64,000 nt of DNA from CAVYYW01 sp963772845 (lineage in GTDB: Bacteria > Bacillota > Bacilli > Bacillales > Sporolactobacillaceae): the NCBI GenBank assembly GCA_963772845.1, contig CAVYYW010000041.1, forward strand, positions 12,165 to 76,164. The letters are read 5' to 3'. Of the stretch, positions 43,643-52,996 are shown one piece after another. The position numbers and the translations under genes are program-made. The notes below the pieces were generated by a model that was not told the origin of the DNA, did no database searches, and saw nothing but the letters and a program-made list of their open reading frames with translations. Each line of letters starts with the position of its first letter. Positions within the stretch are counted from its first letter, which is position 1.

Positions 43643-45328
43643 TTATTGTACGCCGACTTGATCCCACGCACTTTTAACATAGTTATAAGTCGTTCCATAA
43701 CCGTAAAGGTCAGCAGCTGATTGCAATAATGCTGCACGCGCATCACTGAAATTAGAGCTAGGAGTCAGATATTGAGTCAACGCTCTGTAATAAATTTTAG
43801 ATGCTGTGCTGTAGCCGACTTTAGAAATAGTCAGATAACCTGCTTTGTTCGGGATACCACTATTCGTATGAACGCCGCCATTATCAGAACTTGTATTTAC
43901 ATACCCGCTCATCGTTGAAGGCTGCCCATACTTCTCAGGATTTGACAAGCTTCTTAGTGCGTCTCCTGAAGTTCCAGGTGTGTACACATCCTCACCGATC
44001 AGATAGTTGTCTTGTGTGATAAGTACAGCAAAGACATCCGACATTGATTCATTTAGGGCACCAGATTGATTTTGATAGTTCAAGCCTGCTGTCGTTTGAG
44101 TGACAGCATGGGTCAGCTCATGGGCGACAACGTCCTCTGCACCTGACAGAGCGATGAATGTGCTTCCGTCCCCATCACCATAGACCATCTGCTGGCCGTT
44201 CCAGAAGGCATTATTGTAATTACTGCTGTAGTGAACCGTAGACCTGATTGTAGAGCCTTGATTATCGTAACTGTTGCGTCCGAAATTATTATAATAGTAA
44301 TCGTATACTTTGCCTGCATAGTAATTCGCATCTACGGCAGCTCTTTCGCCGCTTGAAGTGAATGCGTTATCATAATCTACGAGATACGGTCCAGGAAGTG
44401 AGGTACCATTTTGAGCGGTTCTTGTTTCAATGACACCGTTCATTGGCTTAGTCGTGTCATATAAATAATAATAACCGCCTGACAAATAGAGATTTAGTGA
44501 TTTAGAATCTCCGAGAACGCCGGTTCCGCTTCCGGTCGTTGGACCATCATAATCCACAGCGTTGAAAGAGTTGATGATCGAACCATCTTCTGCGTTAACG
44601 TAAACCTGCCAGTTCCCAGGCGTTGGATTAATAAACTGTAATTCAGTATGGTAAGCAAGGTATGACTTCCCTTTGAATTCATAAACAACAAGCTTTGCAG
44701 ATTCTGCCGTGTTATCTTGTGCTTTTGCCTTTGGAAGTTTTGCCCCTGAAGACGTCAATACATCTGACTTACGGCTCTTTGCATTGCTCTTTTCAGTTTC
44801 TTTTTTAGTAACCCCAATATGGGCCCATGCTTTATTAAGAGCAGTCTGTTTGTTGATTTTTGCCTTTAATGGTGTTTTTAAATTTTTGTCGACACCTGGT
44901 TTTGCGTTATTATTTACCGCCTTGACGAGGTCAGATTTGCTGACATGCACGGTGAATTCTGATTCATCCACTGGTACGCCTTTTAACACCTGCTGAAACG
45001 TATAATGAGTCATTCCCAGTTTGTCTTTTTTTACATCTTTAAGCTTTAATTCTGATTGGGGATTGAGTTTATACAAATCCGCATGAGCTTTCAAATAGGC
45101 TGTAACGTCTTTAACGTTTTTAACCTTCTCTTTAGAAAGTTTGCCAGAAACGAAAGTTGGCGCCTTTTCTTTTGATTTGTCCCAATTCATAACAAAGTGG
45201 GATCCAGTTTGTTTTTTCAAGACAGACAGCGAATCAGACCCGCTGTTCCCTCCGTGTGCAGAAGCTGTTGCAGTTGATACTCCAAAACAAAGCATCATCG
45301 ACAATAAAATTGATGAACTCTTTTTCAT
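43643..45328 (-). CDS. Neutral metalloprotease (bacillolysin, thermolysin family M4)
   Basis: Secreted zinc protease of 561 residues made as a prepro-enzyme. The signal peptide is about residues 1-24, ending ATASAHGG. The FTP and PepSY propeptide covers to about 265 (LKAHADLYKLNPQSELKL; NWQVYVNAEDGSIINSF), and the mature enzyme begins near GSGTGVLGDS. Zinc ligands are in VVAHELTHAVT (403-407) with Glu427 in SGALNESMSDVF, and the catalytic His in NGGVHTNSGIPN. The C-terminal helical domain is intact. In B. cereus-group bacteria NprR controls a protease of this family; the decayed NprR-like gene at 7834 is therefore notable. The start follows GGAAGGGGC. A possible promoter lies just upstream. 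Confidence 0.96.
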   Translation of the reverse strand: MKKSSSILLSMMLCFGVSTATASAHGGNSGSDSLSVLKKQTGSHFVMNWDKSKEKAPTFVSGKLSKEKVKNVKDVTAYLKAHADLYKLNPQSELKLKDVKKDKLGMTHYTFQQVLKGVPVDESEFTVHVSKSDLVKAVNNNAKPGVDKNLKTPLKAKINKQTALNKAWAHIGVTKKETEKSNAKSRKSDVLTSSGAKLPKAKAQDNTAESAKLVVYEFKGKSYLAYHTELQFINPTPGNWQVYVNAEDGSIINSFNAVDYDGPTTGSGTGVLGDSKSLNLYLSGGYYYLYDTTKPMNGVIETRTAQNGTSLPGPYLVDYDNAFTSSGERAAVDANYYAGKVYDYYYNNFGRNSYDNQGSTIRSTVHYSSNYNNAFWNGQQMVYGDGDGSTFIALSGAEDVVAHELTHAVTQTTAGLNYQNQSGALNESMSDVFAVLITQDNYLIGEDVYTPGTSGDALRSLSNPEKYGQPSTMSGYVNTSSDNGGVHTNSGIPNKAGYLTISKVGYSTASKIYYRALTQYLTPSSNFSDARAALLQSAADLYGYGTTYNYVKSAWDQVGVQ

Positions 45329-45353
45329 TTTTTCAAAAGCCCCTTCCGATGGA

Positions 45354-45381
45354 TTAATAGTCTTGCAATATAGGATTTCAA
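45354..45381 (-). promoter_or_regulatory. Possible promoter of the neutral protease
   Basis: On the minus strand TTGAAA, a 16-base spacer and TATTAA stand about 26 bases upstream of the protease start codon. Confidence 0.45.
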
Positions 45382-45569
45382 GAAATCAGCAATAATCTCC
45401 TATCTGCATTTTTTTGTGAATAAAAACAGAAAAATTTTATTAAACAATCGGTTTTTAGGCCTAAAGTCGGGGCTTTTTTTGAAAAAATTATAAAATTATC
45501 CGGAAAATTTTCTTGTAAGCTGTCGATAATCCTTTTTTTCCGTCAATTAACAGTGAGTCTTGAAACTTA

Positions 45570-46473
45570 TTAATTAGAAAAAGGTGCGCCAACAATCATT
45601 GTGACATGCTTCGGCAATACGTTTAATTCTGAAGGTGTTTGATAGAGCTTTTCACCGTCACAGTCAATTTTCTGAACCGGCTCGCATGAAACGGATAAAG
45701 AAGAGGTTTGAAAGTGAATAATTTCTTCTTTATCAAAAAGCTCTTCCTGGGCAATGCTAGATTTTAAAATTGACCAGAAAGCCGATAGAGACGTACTGGT
45801 TAAGATGACCACGTCGAATAGACCATCCTGCAGATTGTTTTTTGGAAAGAAAGCCTGCATTCCACCAGTAAATGGACCATTTCCTACTATGACCATTACG
45901 GCTTCTCCCTCGTAATTCTGTTCAGAGGATCGAATGTTCACGTGAATTTTCTCCGCTTCATTAACCGTTTTGACCGCACTCATGTAATACGACATCTTGC
46001 CTAATGTGTCCTTTTTTTGATCTTCATTGTTATCGGAAACCTGTGTCATCAATCCGATTCCCCAGAAATTGAGAAAATACTGGCTGCCTGCATGGCCAAC
46101 ATCGACTTTTTCTGTTTTGCCCTTTCAGGATCTGTTCCAAGGCCTCCATAGGTTCCTGGGACATGTTGACTGCTCTTGAAAAGTCATTCGCTGTTCCCCC
46201 TGGAATGATAGCGAAGACTGGCCGCTTTTCGAGTGGTGCTAATGCATTAATCAGTTCGTAGATTGTTCCGTCTCCTCCGAAACCAATTAACAAATCGACC
46301 GATTCGCCAATCGAACGGACGATCGCTGCGCCATCTCCAGGCTTGGAGGTTTTATAGATTTCAGCTGAATCGTAAGCCGTTTCAAGTTTGTTCTGTATAT
46401 CATTGAGTTTATCCGCCCACTGGCCATTTCCGGCATTGGGGTTCATAATTAAGGCTGCTTTTGCCATCATCAT
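45570..46473 (-). pseudogene. Diacylglycerol/lipid kinase (YegS/DagK family), broken by one extra base
   Basis: Two frames form a single kinase of about 300 residues, paralogous to the intact gene at 50032-50937. The first (46473 to about 46115) has KAALIMNPNAGNGQW, FGGDGTIYELINAL (nucleotide-binding GGDGT) and IIPGGTANDFSRAV. The second (about 46125 to 45570) has NYEGEAVMVIVGNGPFTGGMQ and PVQKIDCDGEKLYQTP. Dropping one A from the CAAAACAG run near 46125 restores TEKVDVGHAGSQYFLNFWGI, a family sequence. The lesion is in a short A-run and could be a base-calling error. The start has no strong site (GATGATG). Lipid kinases make phosphatidic acid from diacylglycerol. Confidence 0.82.
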
Positions 46474-46712
46474 CCTCTTTTCATCTATCCGTCTTTCCCT
46501 TAATCATATCATGCAACGTATGTCCGAACAGCAGAAGTATATTAACACGCTGTTATCCGTTATAATAGATTAATAATATTAGGGAATGATAATTCTATAT
46601 ATTCGCCAAGCTGCAGATTTAATTCCTGCAGAAAAGGTGTAAAATAGATTAAGCAGGTCGCCATTTTTCTTATTAGTTAATCAAAAAATTAATCACCAAA
46701 GGAGTCAGCCGC

Positions 46713-47123
46713 ATGTGGATTATCATTATGTTTTTCACCATTGGCATTGTTCTTGAGGCCATTACGCTATTTTACTTAATCCGCCACTTTATGCTTATAA
46801 AAAATAAGGTTAAAACAATCGGCGAAATTATTGATTTTAAATCAACAAAAAGTGAAGGCTCCCGTATCTATTATCCGGTACTCACTTTTTCAGACCAAAG
46901 CGGCGAGCAGATTAAAGCTCAATCTTTCTATGGCACGAATCCTCCCATGGGAGAAGCCGGTGACAAAATCAAAATTTACTATGATGTAAATAATCCTGAA
47001 CGCTTTGATTTCAGTTTCCGAATGATCAACTGGGGTTTCATTTACATTTTTGGTTTAGTCGGGACAGCCTTTCTTGCCTTCGGTATTCTCACCCTTATCT
47101 ACCTTCAGCAGGCTGCCCATTAA
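46713..47123 (+). CDS. DUF3592 membrane protein, 136 residues
   Basis: Membrane protein with an N-terminal hydrophobic segment, a central soluble beta domain (SRIYYPVLTFSDQSGEQIKA..FYGTNPPMGEAGDKIKIYYDVNNPE), and a C-terminal segment. The central pattern of 'YPV..F....G' and 'P..G..V.V.YD..NP' is the DUF3592 signature. The start ATG follows AAAGGAG. Function unknown. A bidirectional terminator follows. Confidence 0.82.
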   Translation: MWIIIMFFTIGIVLEAITLFYLIRHFMLIKNKVKTIGEIIDFKSTKSEGSRIYYPVLTFSDQSGEQIKAQSFYGTNPPMGEAGDKIKIYYDVNNPERFDFSFRMINWGFIYIFGLVGTAFLAFGILTLIYLQQAAH

Positions 47124-47160
47124 TTACGTTTTTCAGACGATGGCTCCTTGTAAATCTCAT

Positions 47161-47203
47161 AAAAAAAGGTGCCAGACTCTCTCAAGAGCCTGGCACCTTT
47201 TTG
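47161..47203. terminator. Bidirectional terminator, DUF3592 gene / mhq operon
   Basis: AAAAAGGTGCCAGACTCT / AGAGCCTGGCACCTTTTT forms a long stem with one mismatch and T-tracts on both strands between convergent genes. Confidence 0.9.
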
Positions 47204-47226
47204 AATTCAGACGTTTCAAGCGCTCC

Positions 47227-47832
47227 CTATTTTGGACGTTTAATCGTAAAAATATCACCAATCCCGGCATAATCATTCCCTGCCAAACGGCTGACTGCCT
47301 GAAGACCTTCCGGGTCAATTTTACCGTCAAAATAGATGCTGTCGTCAATATGATATTGAATGATTCGTCCAACCAGCAAGTCGCAGGAATCATTATTTTC
47401 GCCAAATTGAATCGCTTTTTCAAGCCTGCATTCGATCCTGATTTTTGATTCTTTTATGCCTGGGACACGGATAGACGTGCTTTCAACAGGCGTCAGTCCG
47501 GCCGCTGTGATCTCACTTTCCTCTTCCGGAAGTGTGGCGGAGGTCTGATTGATTTTATCAACATTTTGTCTATCAACAATGTGTACCACGAATTCGCCCT
47601 GGCTGAGTGCGTGCTTTGCGGTATCTTTTGGTTCGCCATTTACGCGCTGAACAGACACTCCAATTAATGGGGGCGCCGCTGAGATCACATTGAAGAAACT
47701 AAAAGGTGCCCCGTTTAAAACACCTTTTTCAGATAAAGTGGTAACAAAAGCAATCGGCCGCGGAATAACCCCGCCTATCAGAAGTTTATAGTTTTCAATT
47801 GCTGACAGCTCTTCTGCAATGAATGTTTTCAC
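47227..47832 (-). CDS. Flavin-reductase-like FMN-binding protein, third gene of the mhq operon
   Basis: Cytosolic FMN-binding oxidoreductase of 201 residues (DIM6/NTAB family). IGGVIPRPIAFVTTLSEKGV and NGAPFSFFNVISAAPPLIGVSV are the FMN-binding core, and LVGRIIQYHIDDSIYFDGKID the family C-terminal part. Its ATG overlaps the previous gene's stop codon by four bases, so translation is coupled. Quinone or ring-cleavage metabolism is suggested by the operon. In B. subtilis the corresponding loci have nitroreductases instead, so the role here is inferred from context. Confidence 0.88.
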   Translation of the reverse strand: MKTFIAEELSAIENYKLLIGGVIPRPIAFVTTLSEKGVLNGAPFSFFNVISAAPPLIGVSVQRVNGEPKDTAKHALSQGEFVVHIVDRQNVDKINQTSATLPEEESEITAAGLTPVESTSIRVPGIKESKIRIECRLEKAIQFGENNDSCDLLVGRIIQYHIDDSIYFDGKIDPEGLQAVSRLAGNDYAGIGDIFTIKRPK

Positions 47833-48452
47833 TTCACATCATCCTTATGCTTAAATGTATTTCTGTACCACTGTGCTGCTTCTTCAAGCTCTTCCGCAGT
47901 TAGCTGATGCCCTCCATCTGTCCAGAACACCGTGACATCGGCTCCTGCATTTTTGAGTAGCTTTTCAAGCTCCAATGTTTCTTCAGGACGGCAAATCGGA
48001 TCCTGTCTTCCCGCACTGATGAAAATAGAAACGCCGCTCAGATCGGGAATTTCCACTCCTCTTCTCGGAACCATCGGATGGAAAAGCAGGGCTCCATTAA
48101 GGCTGTCCTGGTGATGAAACAACAGACTCCCAGCAATATTAGCACCATTCGAGTAGCCAATCGCAATAAGTTCTTCAGCTTGAAAGCTGTGTTCTTTTGC
48201 TGCCTGAGCAATGAAATCATTCAACTCCGCCGTTCTGTACAGCAGATCTTCCTCGTCAAAGACGCCTTCTGCCAGTCTTCTGAAAAACCTAGGCATCCCC
48301 TGTTCCATAACGGATCCTCTCACACTTAATACAGAAGCCTCGCTGTCAATTTTCTCTGCCAATGGCAAAAGATCATACTCGTTGCCGCCTGTTCCATGAA
48401 GCAGCAGCAATGGAAAATGATCGTTTGCACCTTTGTTGAATAGATGCTTCAT
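47829..48452 (-). CDS. mhqD: MhqD-like carboxylesterase (alpha/beta hydrolase)
   Basis: Cytosolic hydrolase of 207 residues in the phospholipase/carboxylesterase (YodD/MhqD) group. FPLLLLHGTGGNEYDLLPLAE holds the oxyanion region, AIGYSNGANIAGSLL the nucleophile Ser, SAGRQDPICRPEETLEL the Asp, and TDGGHQLTAEELE the His. The ATG overlaps the dioxygenase stop codon by four bases. In B. subtilis mhqD is induced by methylhydroquinone and diamide and is repressed by MhqR, which fits the gene order here. Confidence 0.93.
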   Translation of the reverse strand: MKHLFNKGANDHFPLLLLHGTGGNEYDLLPLAEKIDSEASVLSVRGSVMEQGMPRFFRRLAEGVFDEEDLLYRTAELNDFIAQAAKEHSFQAEELIAIGYSNGANIAGSLLFHHQDSLNGALLFHPMVPRRGVEIPDLSGVSIFISAGRQDPICRPEETLELEKLLKNAGADVTVFWTDGGHQLTAEELEEAAQWYRNTFKHKDDVK

Positions 48453-49399
48453 GATTTTCCCTCCTTAATTGAGCGAATCAGGACTTCCGGAAGGTGCCTT
48501 CTGATCACTTCCCTTTTAGGTTCAAGCCACTCTGGTAATTTGAGTTCCTCACCTAAGCGACCTTCATCTTCATCAATTAAAAATCCCGGCGTGTCTGTTG
48601 CCATTTCAAACAGAATACCGCCTTCTTCACGATAATAGATCGATTTAAAGTATTGTCTGTCCAGAATCTCCGTCGTTCGCAGACCAGATGCAAAGATATG
48701 CTCCTGCCATTCCACCTGGTCCTCAATGTTGTCGGAACGCCATGCTATGTGATGGACAGTCCCTGCTCCTTGAACTCCCTGGCCGATACCGGACAATTTA
48801 ACATCAATTTTTTGTCCCCTGTCACTCCCAGCTTGAAAACGGACGTAGTTTTCTTCTTCAAGCACTTTTTTGAGGCCTAGAGTATTTTCTAAGCGGTCCA
48901 TCGTTTTCTCCGGATTTGCCGAAAACAGCACCACTCCGCCAAACCCTTTAATTGCATTGTCTGCAGATATCGCATCAGAGACCCATTCGCTTTCTGCACC
49001 TTCTGTTCTTTCCGTAATCTCTAAAGGAAGTCCATGTGGATCACGAAACTGAAGATAGGATTCATTAAATCTGGAGATCCGTTCTGCCTCGACATTGTTC
49101 TCTTCCAATCTCTTTTGCCAAAACGGCAGAGCACCTGCCGGCACTGCGAACGTTGTCCACCCAACCTGCCCAGCACCCGTCATTCCCGCTGCAGCGTTTT
49201 CCCAAGGGAAAAAGGTCATAATCGTCCCGGGCTCACCCGATCGATTGCCAAAATAGAAATGATAGACATCCGGTGCATCGAAGTTAACCGTCTGTTTAAC
49301 CAATCTCAGCCCAAGAATCCCTGAGTAGAAATCAATGTTCTCTTGAGGACTGCCAACAATCGCTGTAATATGATGAATTCCCTTTGTTTGTTTATTCAT
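48449..49399 (-). CDS. Ring-cleaving dioxygenase (MhqO/MhqE/MhqA family)
   Basis: Cytosolic extradiol-type (vicinal oxygen chelate) dioxygenase of 316 residues with two glyoxalase-like halves. IHHITAIVGSPQENIDFYSGIL opens the first half. The metal ligands are His in TVHHIAWRSDNIEDQ and GILFEMATDTPGFLIDEDE (Glu). It is proposed to open quinone rings during electrophile detoxification. The start is preceded by GAAAGGATG. A palindrome matching the one near mhqR stands 40-56 bases upstream. Choice among the mhq paralogs cannot be settled, so no symbol is given. Confidence 0.93.
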   Translation of the reverse strand: MNKQTKGIHHITAIVGSPQENIDFYSGILGLRLVKQTVNFDAPDVYHFYFGNRSGEPGTIMTFFPWENAAAGMTGAGQVGWTTFAVPAGALPFWQKRLEENNVEAERISRFNESYLQFRDPHGLPLEITERTEGAESEWVSDAISADNAIKGFGGVVLFSANPEKTMDRLENTLGLKKVLEEENYVRFQAGSDRGQKIDVKLSGIGQGVQGAGTVHHIAWRSDNIEDQVEWQEHIFASGLRTTEILDRQYFKSIYYREEGGILFEMATDTPGFLIDEDEGRLGEELKLPEWLEPKREVIRRHLPEVLIRSIKEGKS

Positions 49400-49439
49400 A
49401 GCAGATCATCCTTTCTTCTTATTGCATTACTCTGGATAT

Positions 49440-49455
49440 ATCTTTAATTCAAGAT
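49440..49455. promoter_or_regulatory. Probable MhqR operator upstream of the dioxygenase operon
   Basis: ATCTTTAATTCAAGAT, an imperfect palindrome, at 40-56 bases upstream of the dioxygenase start. It matches the site at 49990 (ATCTTGATTTCAAGAT) in 14 of 16 bases. Confidence 0.65.
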
Positions 49456-49498
49456 ATATGGTTTTAAAATGCTTGTTTTCTGTTTTATTCTTTTCAGC

Positions 49499-49948
49499 TT
49501 AAATAGAATGGCCTAATTTTTTCAGCAATTGAATCATGGTTTCTTTTTCCTGAGGGTTGAGAACGGCCATTATGTCCTGAATGGCCCGTTTATGACTTGG
49601 AAAAATTCTTTCCATAATTTCTCGGCCTTGCTCAGTAATAGCCGCATAGCTGACTCTTCTATCTTCTGTGCAAGGTCTTCTTCGGAGAAGCCCTTTTGTT
49701 TCGAGTTTATCAGCCACATAGGTAATACTTCCGCTTGAAAGCAGAACTTTCTTCCCAATATGCTGAATTTGTTGATCACCTTTATGAAAAAGCAGTTCGA
49801 GCACCGCAAATTCTGTCGTATTTAACCCATAGCTTTTGATATCCTCCTGAACCTTATCAGACACAGCTCTTGAAGCTCTTGAAAGCACAATCCAGAGCTT
49901 TAGGGAGGCATCATTATTCTCATATTCTTCAGAGTTCAACTGAGTCAT
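49499..49948 (-). CDS. mhqR: MarR-family repressor MhqR
   Basis: Winged-helix repressor of 149 residues. It has the MarR core: TTEFAVLELLFHKGDQQIQHIGKKVLLSSGSITYVADKLETKGLLRRRPCTEDRRVSYAAITEQGR. The wing has DRR. In B. subtilis MhqR represses dioxygenase/hydrolase genes until quinones or diamide are present. ATG at 49946-49948 follows GGGAATGGA; the upstream extension is not MarR-like and includes the operator region. It is upstream of the regulated operon on the same strand. A palindrome 42-58 bases before its start suggests self-regulation. Confidence 0.9.
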   Translation of the reverse strand: MTQLNSEEYENNDASLKLWIVLSRASRAVSDKVQEDIKSYGLNTTEFAVLELLFHKGDQQIQHIGKKVLLSSGSITYVADKLETKGLLRRRPCTEDRRVSYAAITEQGREIMERIFPSHKRAIQDIMAVLNPQEKETMIQLLKKLGHSI

Positions 49949-49989
49949 TATTGTCCATTCCCATCTCTTTCGAAACTTAATATCTATAT

Positions 49990-50005
49990 ATCTTGATTTC
50001 AAGAT
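49990..50005. promoter_or_regulatory. Probable MhqR operator upstream of mhqR
   Basis: ATCTTGATTTCAAGAT, a palindrome with seven matching bases on each side. It lies between the lipid-kinase stop codon and the mhqR start. Confidence 0.65.
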
Positions 50006-50031
50006 AATTATAAAGTGATCCTTTTTTTCTG

Positions 50032-50937
50032 TCAAGAAGTTCCGCTGATTGGCTGCTCCTGCACGATAACCTGGAGATGTTTTTTTAATACCTCTACAGT
50101 TATAGGCAGACTTTCACCTTCGTCTCCATCTACATTAGCAGTCATTTGCCGGTCTGCTTCAATTGTTAAAGCTGACGATTGAATATACTCAACAGATGGG
50201 CTGTCGAGGTGTTCTCCTTTAAAAACAGAAGTCATTAGCGCTGCAAGCTTAGGAAGCGGTACATCTTTTATCACCATACAATGAACTTTCCCGTCATTCA
50301 CTTCTGCCTTAGGCGCAATTTTTTCAAAGCCGCCTACGGAATTCGTAAGTGCAGCTAGGATCAGCATAGCTTCCCCTTCCCACACGCCACCATCATGATG
50401 AACCTTTGCCTTCACCAGTGACTTTCCGGACATCGATTTAATACCCTCCAAAAAATAAGCCAGCGGGCCAAGCAGGGTTTTCTGTTTAGGAGAAACCGTA
50501 AATGAGGCGGTAGCAATGTCACCGACCGCGACGATATTCATAAAGTAATCCTTATTCACTTTCCCAATATCTACGGACTTAATCGTTTCTGATTTCAATA
50601 CTTCGATGGCTTCCGGTGTTTCAAGCGGTATATTCAACGCACGGGCAAAATCATTAACGGTGCCTAACGGAATAATGCCTAGCGCCGGACGATGCTCTTC
50701 TCCTGAAATTCCATTAATCGTTTCATTCAACGTGCCATCTCCACCCATTGAAACAACAATATCATATCCTCCCCGGCAAGCTTCTCTTGCAAATTCCACT
50801 GCATCATTTTCTTTTTCAGTCATTCGAAGGACAACGTCGCACGCTCTTTCCTTTAGCGCTGCCTTCACATCATCGAGACAAGCTTCGGCTTCTTCTTTTC
50901 CAGATGATGGGTTCACAATCAACATGGCTTTTTCCAA
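50032..50937 (-). CDS. Diacylglycerol/lipid kinase (YegS/DagK family), intact
   Basis: Peripheral lipid kinase of 301 residues, intact counterpart of the broken gene at 45570. It has AMLIVNPSSGKEEAE, VSMGGDGTLNETINGI (nucleotide-binding GGDGT), LGIIPLGTVNDFARAL and the C-terminal DRQMTANVDGDEGESLP. Products feed phosphatidic-acid or lipoteichoic-acid turnover in Gram-positive cells. The start follows GGGGAGGAAG. The mhq operon follows on the same strand, but the MhqR-type palindrome and a weak spacer suggest a separate promoter. The two paralogs are only moderately alike. Confidence 0.9.
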   Translation of the reverse strand: MEKAMLIVNPSSGKEEAEACLDDVKAALKERACDVVLRMTEKENDAVEFAREACRGGYDIVVSMGGDGTLNETINGISGEEHRPALGIIPLGTVNDFARALNIPLETPEAIEVLKSETIKSVDIGKVNKDYFMNIVAVGDIATASFTVSPKQKTLLGPLAYFLEGIKSMSGKSLVKAKVHHDGGVWEGEAMLILAALTNSVGGFEKIAPKAEVNDGKVHCMVIKDVPLPKLAALMTSVFKGEHLDSPSVEYIQSSALTIEADRQMTANVDGDEGESLPITVEVLKKHLQVIVQEQPISGTS

Positions 50938-51054
50938 TGATTCTTCCTCCCCGGTTTTACCGTTCTTCTGTCATTCATTCCCTAATTTATGCTTTTTCAC
51001 GCTTTTTAATAAAAAGCAGCCGTCTGATTTCTCAGTTCAGCTGCTCACATGTCT

Positions 51055-52045
51055 ATAAAACGTTTGTTATACCGGAAATACCCTCGCTTTCCACGGGCAA
51101 TATTCGGAAGCGGCAAGCATATCTCGAAAATGGGCAATAGCTTTCAGATAGGACCAGCCCCAGGCCCTCTGGAATCATTAAGACCGATTGGGAAGCTGAT
51201 TTATCCACTGAAAACGTCTCAAAACGTGAAGGGGCTTTTCCACAAAAGCCGAGCTGCCCGGGAACGTTGGAGACTCCTGCGGAATCAGCGTGGAGACCAC
51301 TGAAAAAGTACACTTAGAGATTTTTTCCCACGTGATTCGGCAACAAACACGTTGATTGAAGCGAAAGGTACGAGACTCCTCGAATATGCTCAGTGTGTCA
51401 TTCCAAAATGGAAATACCCAGGTTCTCTGCCTCAAGGTATTTCCACTTTCTCATAGATTCTTTGCATTTTCATCCTGCGATGTGGAATCAATGGGAAGCC
51501 ACTGAAAAACCCCCGTATTTATGATATTTCCTAAGATTTAAACAATGAATTCCCAAAGTCCTTGGAACTCTAAAGGCTGAGAAGATCCCATTGCCGCTTA
51601 AGGCCGAGCTGCCCGGGAACGTTCGAGACTCCTCGAAAATGCTCAGTGTATTATTTAAAAAATGGAATTACTCAAGGTTTTTTTGGATTGCGTGGCATTT
51701 CCATTTTATGATGGATTGCTTTGCATTTTCATCGTGCGAGGTGGAATCAAAGATGTTAATTCATGGCCTGCGGAATCAGCGTGGAGACCACTGAAAAAGT
51801 ACACTTAGAGATTTTTCCCCACGTGATTCGTCAACAAACACGTTGATTGAAGCGAAAGGTGCGAGACTCCCACGGGAAGAGCACGCGTCCGAAGATCCAC
51901 TTTGGCGCATAAATGGCCCACGCCAAAGTTAGCTGAGGCCGTGCCCGTGGAAAGCGAGCAGCCTAGAGCGGAAATCAACAGCCACGATGTCGCCGAGGGC
52001 CTTTTTCAGTGACCTCATCAGCGAGACCAAGCGAGAACCTATTGC
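51055..52045. repeat. Dispersed hairpin-rich repeat, copy 8 (compound, longest block)
   Basis: Several modules are fused. The block 'GGAATCAGCGTGGAGACCACTGAAAAAGTACACTTAGAGATTTTTCCCACGTGATTCG' occurs at about 51280-51350 and again at 51770-51840. GAGACTCCTCG modules occur at 51370 and 51627, GCATTTTCATCGTGCG near 51720, and the CTTTGGCG..CGCCAAAG core near 51900-51925. It ends in AGCGGAAATCAAC. It lies 3' of the GAF-STAS gene and 5' of the lipid kinase. Confidence 0.85.
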
Positions 52046-52048
52046 AAC

Positions 52049-52894
52049 TTATCGGGTGGCTTTTTCCAATCTGATAAACTTTAAAGCCTGATCGAGGGTT
52101 GCTTTAATAACAACATTTTTAAAATCATAATTTTGGTTGACCGATTTAAGAATTAATTCCGGTCTCAAGCCGGTAAGAATAACGTTTACACCTAAAAGAT
52201 ATAGGGCCTGAACAATTTTTAGAAGATGGATGGAGAAGGTATCCTCCATTTTCACCAAGCCTGATAAATCAATAACAAGGTAATCCAAATTTCTCTTCTG
52301 GCTTTCTTCCAAGGCAATATTCATAATCAGATCGGCCCTGTCCTCGTCTACATTTCCAATGATCGGAACAACCGCAACCCCTTCTTCAGTCGGAACGATA
52401 GGTGCTGAAAGCATATAGATATCATTATAAGCTTTTTCAACCTCCAGAACTGAAGTAAGCAGCGTGGCCATTGTTTTGAACATTTCAATATGCTCTTCTT
52501 CAAATTCGAAGGGTTTGTTATCAAGGCCGCAAATGGTTCCGTAGTTTTTTCCATCTCCATAATAAATAGGGATGCCAATGAAGCTGCCATTGCCAAGAGA
52601 ATGCGTGACTGTCATATCTTTTGTCAGTTCGTTTTCATTAAGGCGTTTAATAACGAGCGGTTGGTTTCCCCCATTAACGGCAACCTTGCATAATGTTTCT
52701 TCAAATGGCAGCTCGCTGTCTTTTTCTAATAATGTGTCGTCCTGATTAATCACATCAATAATCTTATTCGTATGGGAGTCGTTTCTTGCAACAAACACTG
52801 TATTAATACCAATAAAGCGACTAATTAGCGACAAGACATTTGACGCTGCCTCTTCTATGGTTGTATATTTTTTAAAAACATCAGATTGAATCAT
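52049..52894 (-). CDS. GAF-STAS domain protein (RsbR-like stress-sensing paralog)
   Basis: Cytosolic sensory protein of 281 residues. Residues about 15-155 form a GAF domain (IGINTVFVARNDSHTNKIIDV; GNGSFIGIPIYYGDGKNYGTICGLDNKPFEF). Residues about 165-280 form a STAS domain with VPIIGNVDEDRADLIM, LDYLVIDLSGLVKMEDTFSIHL and NVILTGLRPELILKSV. In RsbR proteins one threonine in this region and a second near the end are phosphorylated; DTFS offers the first, while the second place carries Lys-Ser. No RsbS or RsbT lies nearby. Downstream of the RnfD-like gene and same strand; redox or ligand sensing is a guess. Confidence 0.82.
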   Translation of the reverse strand: MIQSDVFKKYTTIEEAASNVLSLISRFIGINTVFVARNDSHTNKIIDVINQDDTLLEKDSELPFEETLCKVAVNGGNQPLVIKRLNENELTKDMTVTHSLGNGSFIGIPIYYGDGKNYGTICGLDNKPFEFEEEHIEMFKTMATLLTSVLEVEKAYNDIYMLSAPIVPTEEGVAVVPIIGNVDEDRADLIMNIALEESQKRNLDYLVIDLSGLVKMEDTFSIHLLKIVQALYLLGVNVILTGLRPELILKSVNQNYDFKNVVIKATLDQALKFIRLEKATR

Positions 52895-52996
52895 TATTTT
52901 CCCCTTTACTTCAGACTTGCTTTTCTAATTCAAATATTAAAGCATTTTCACTTAATTAACCATGCCTTTCATCTTTTAAAAGGGAATTTCATAAAA

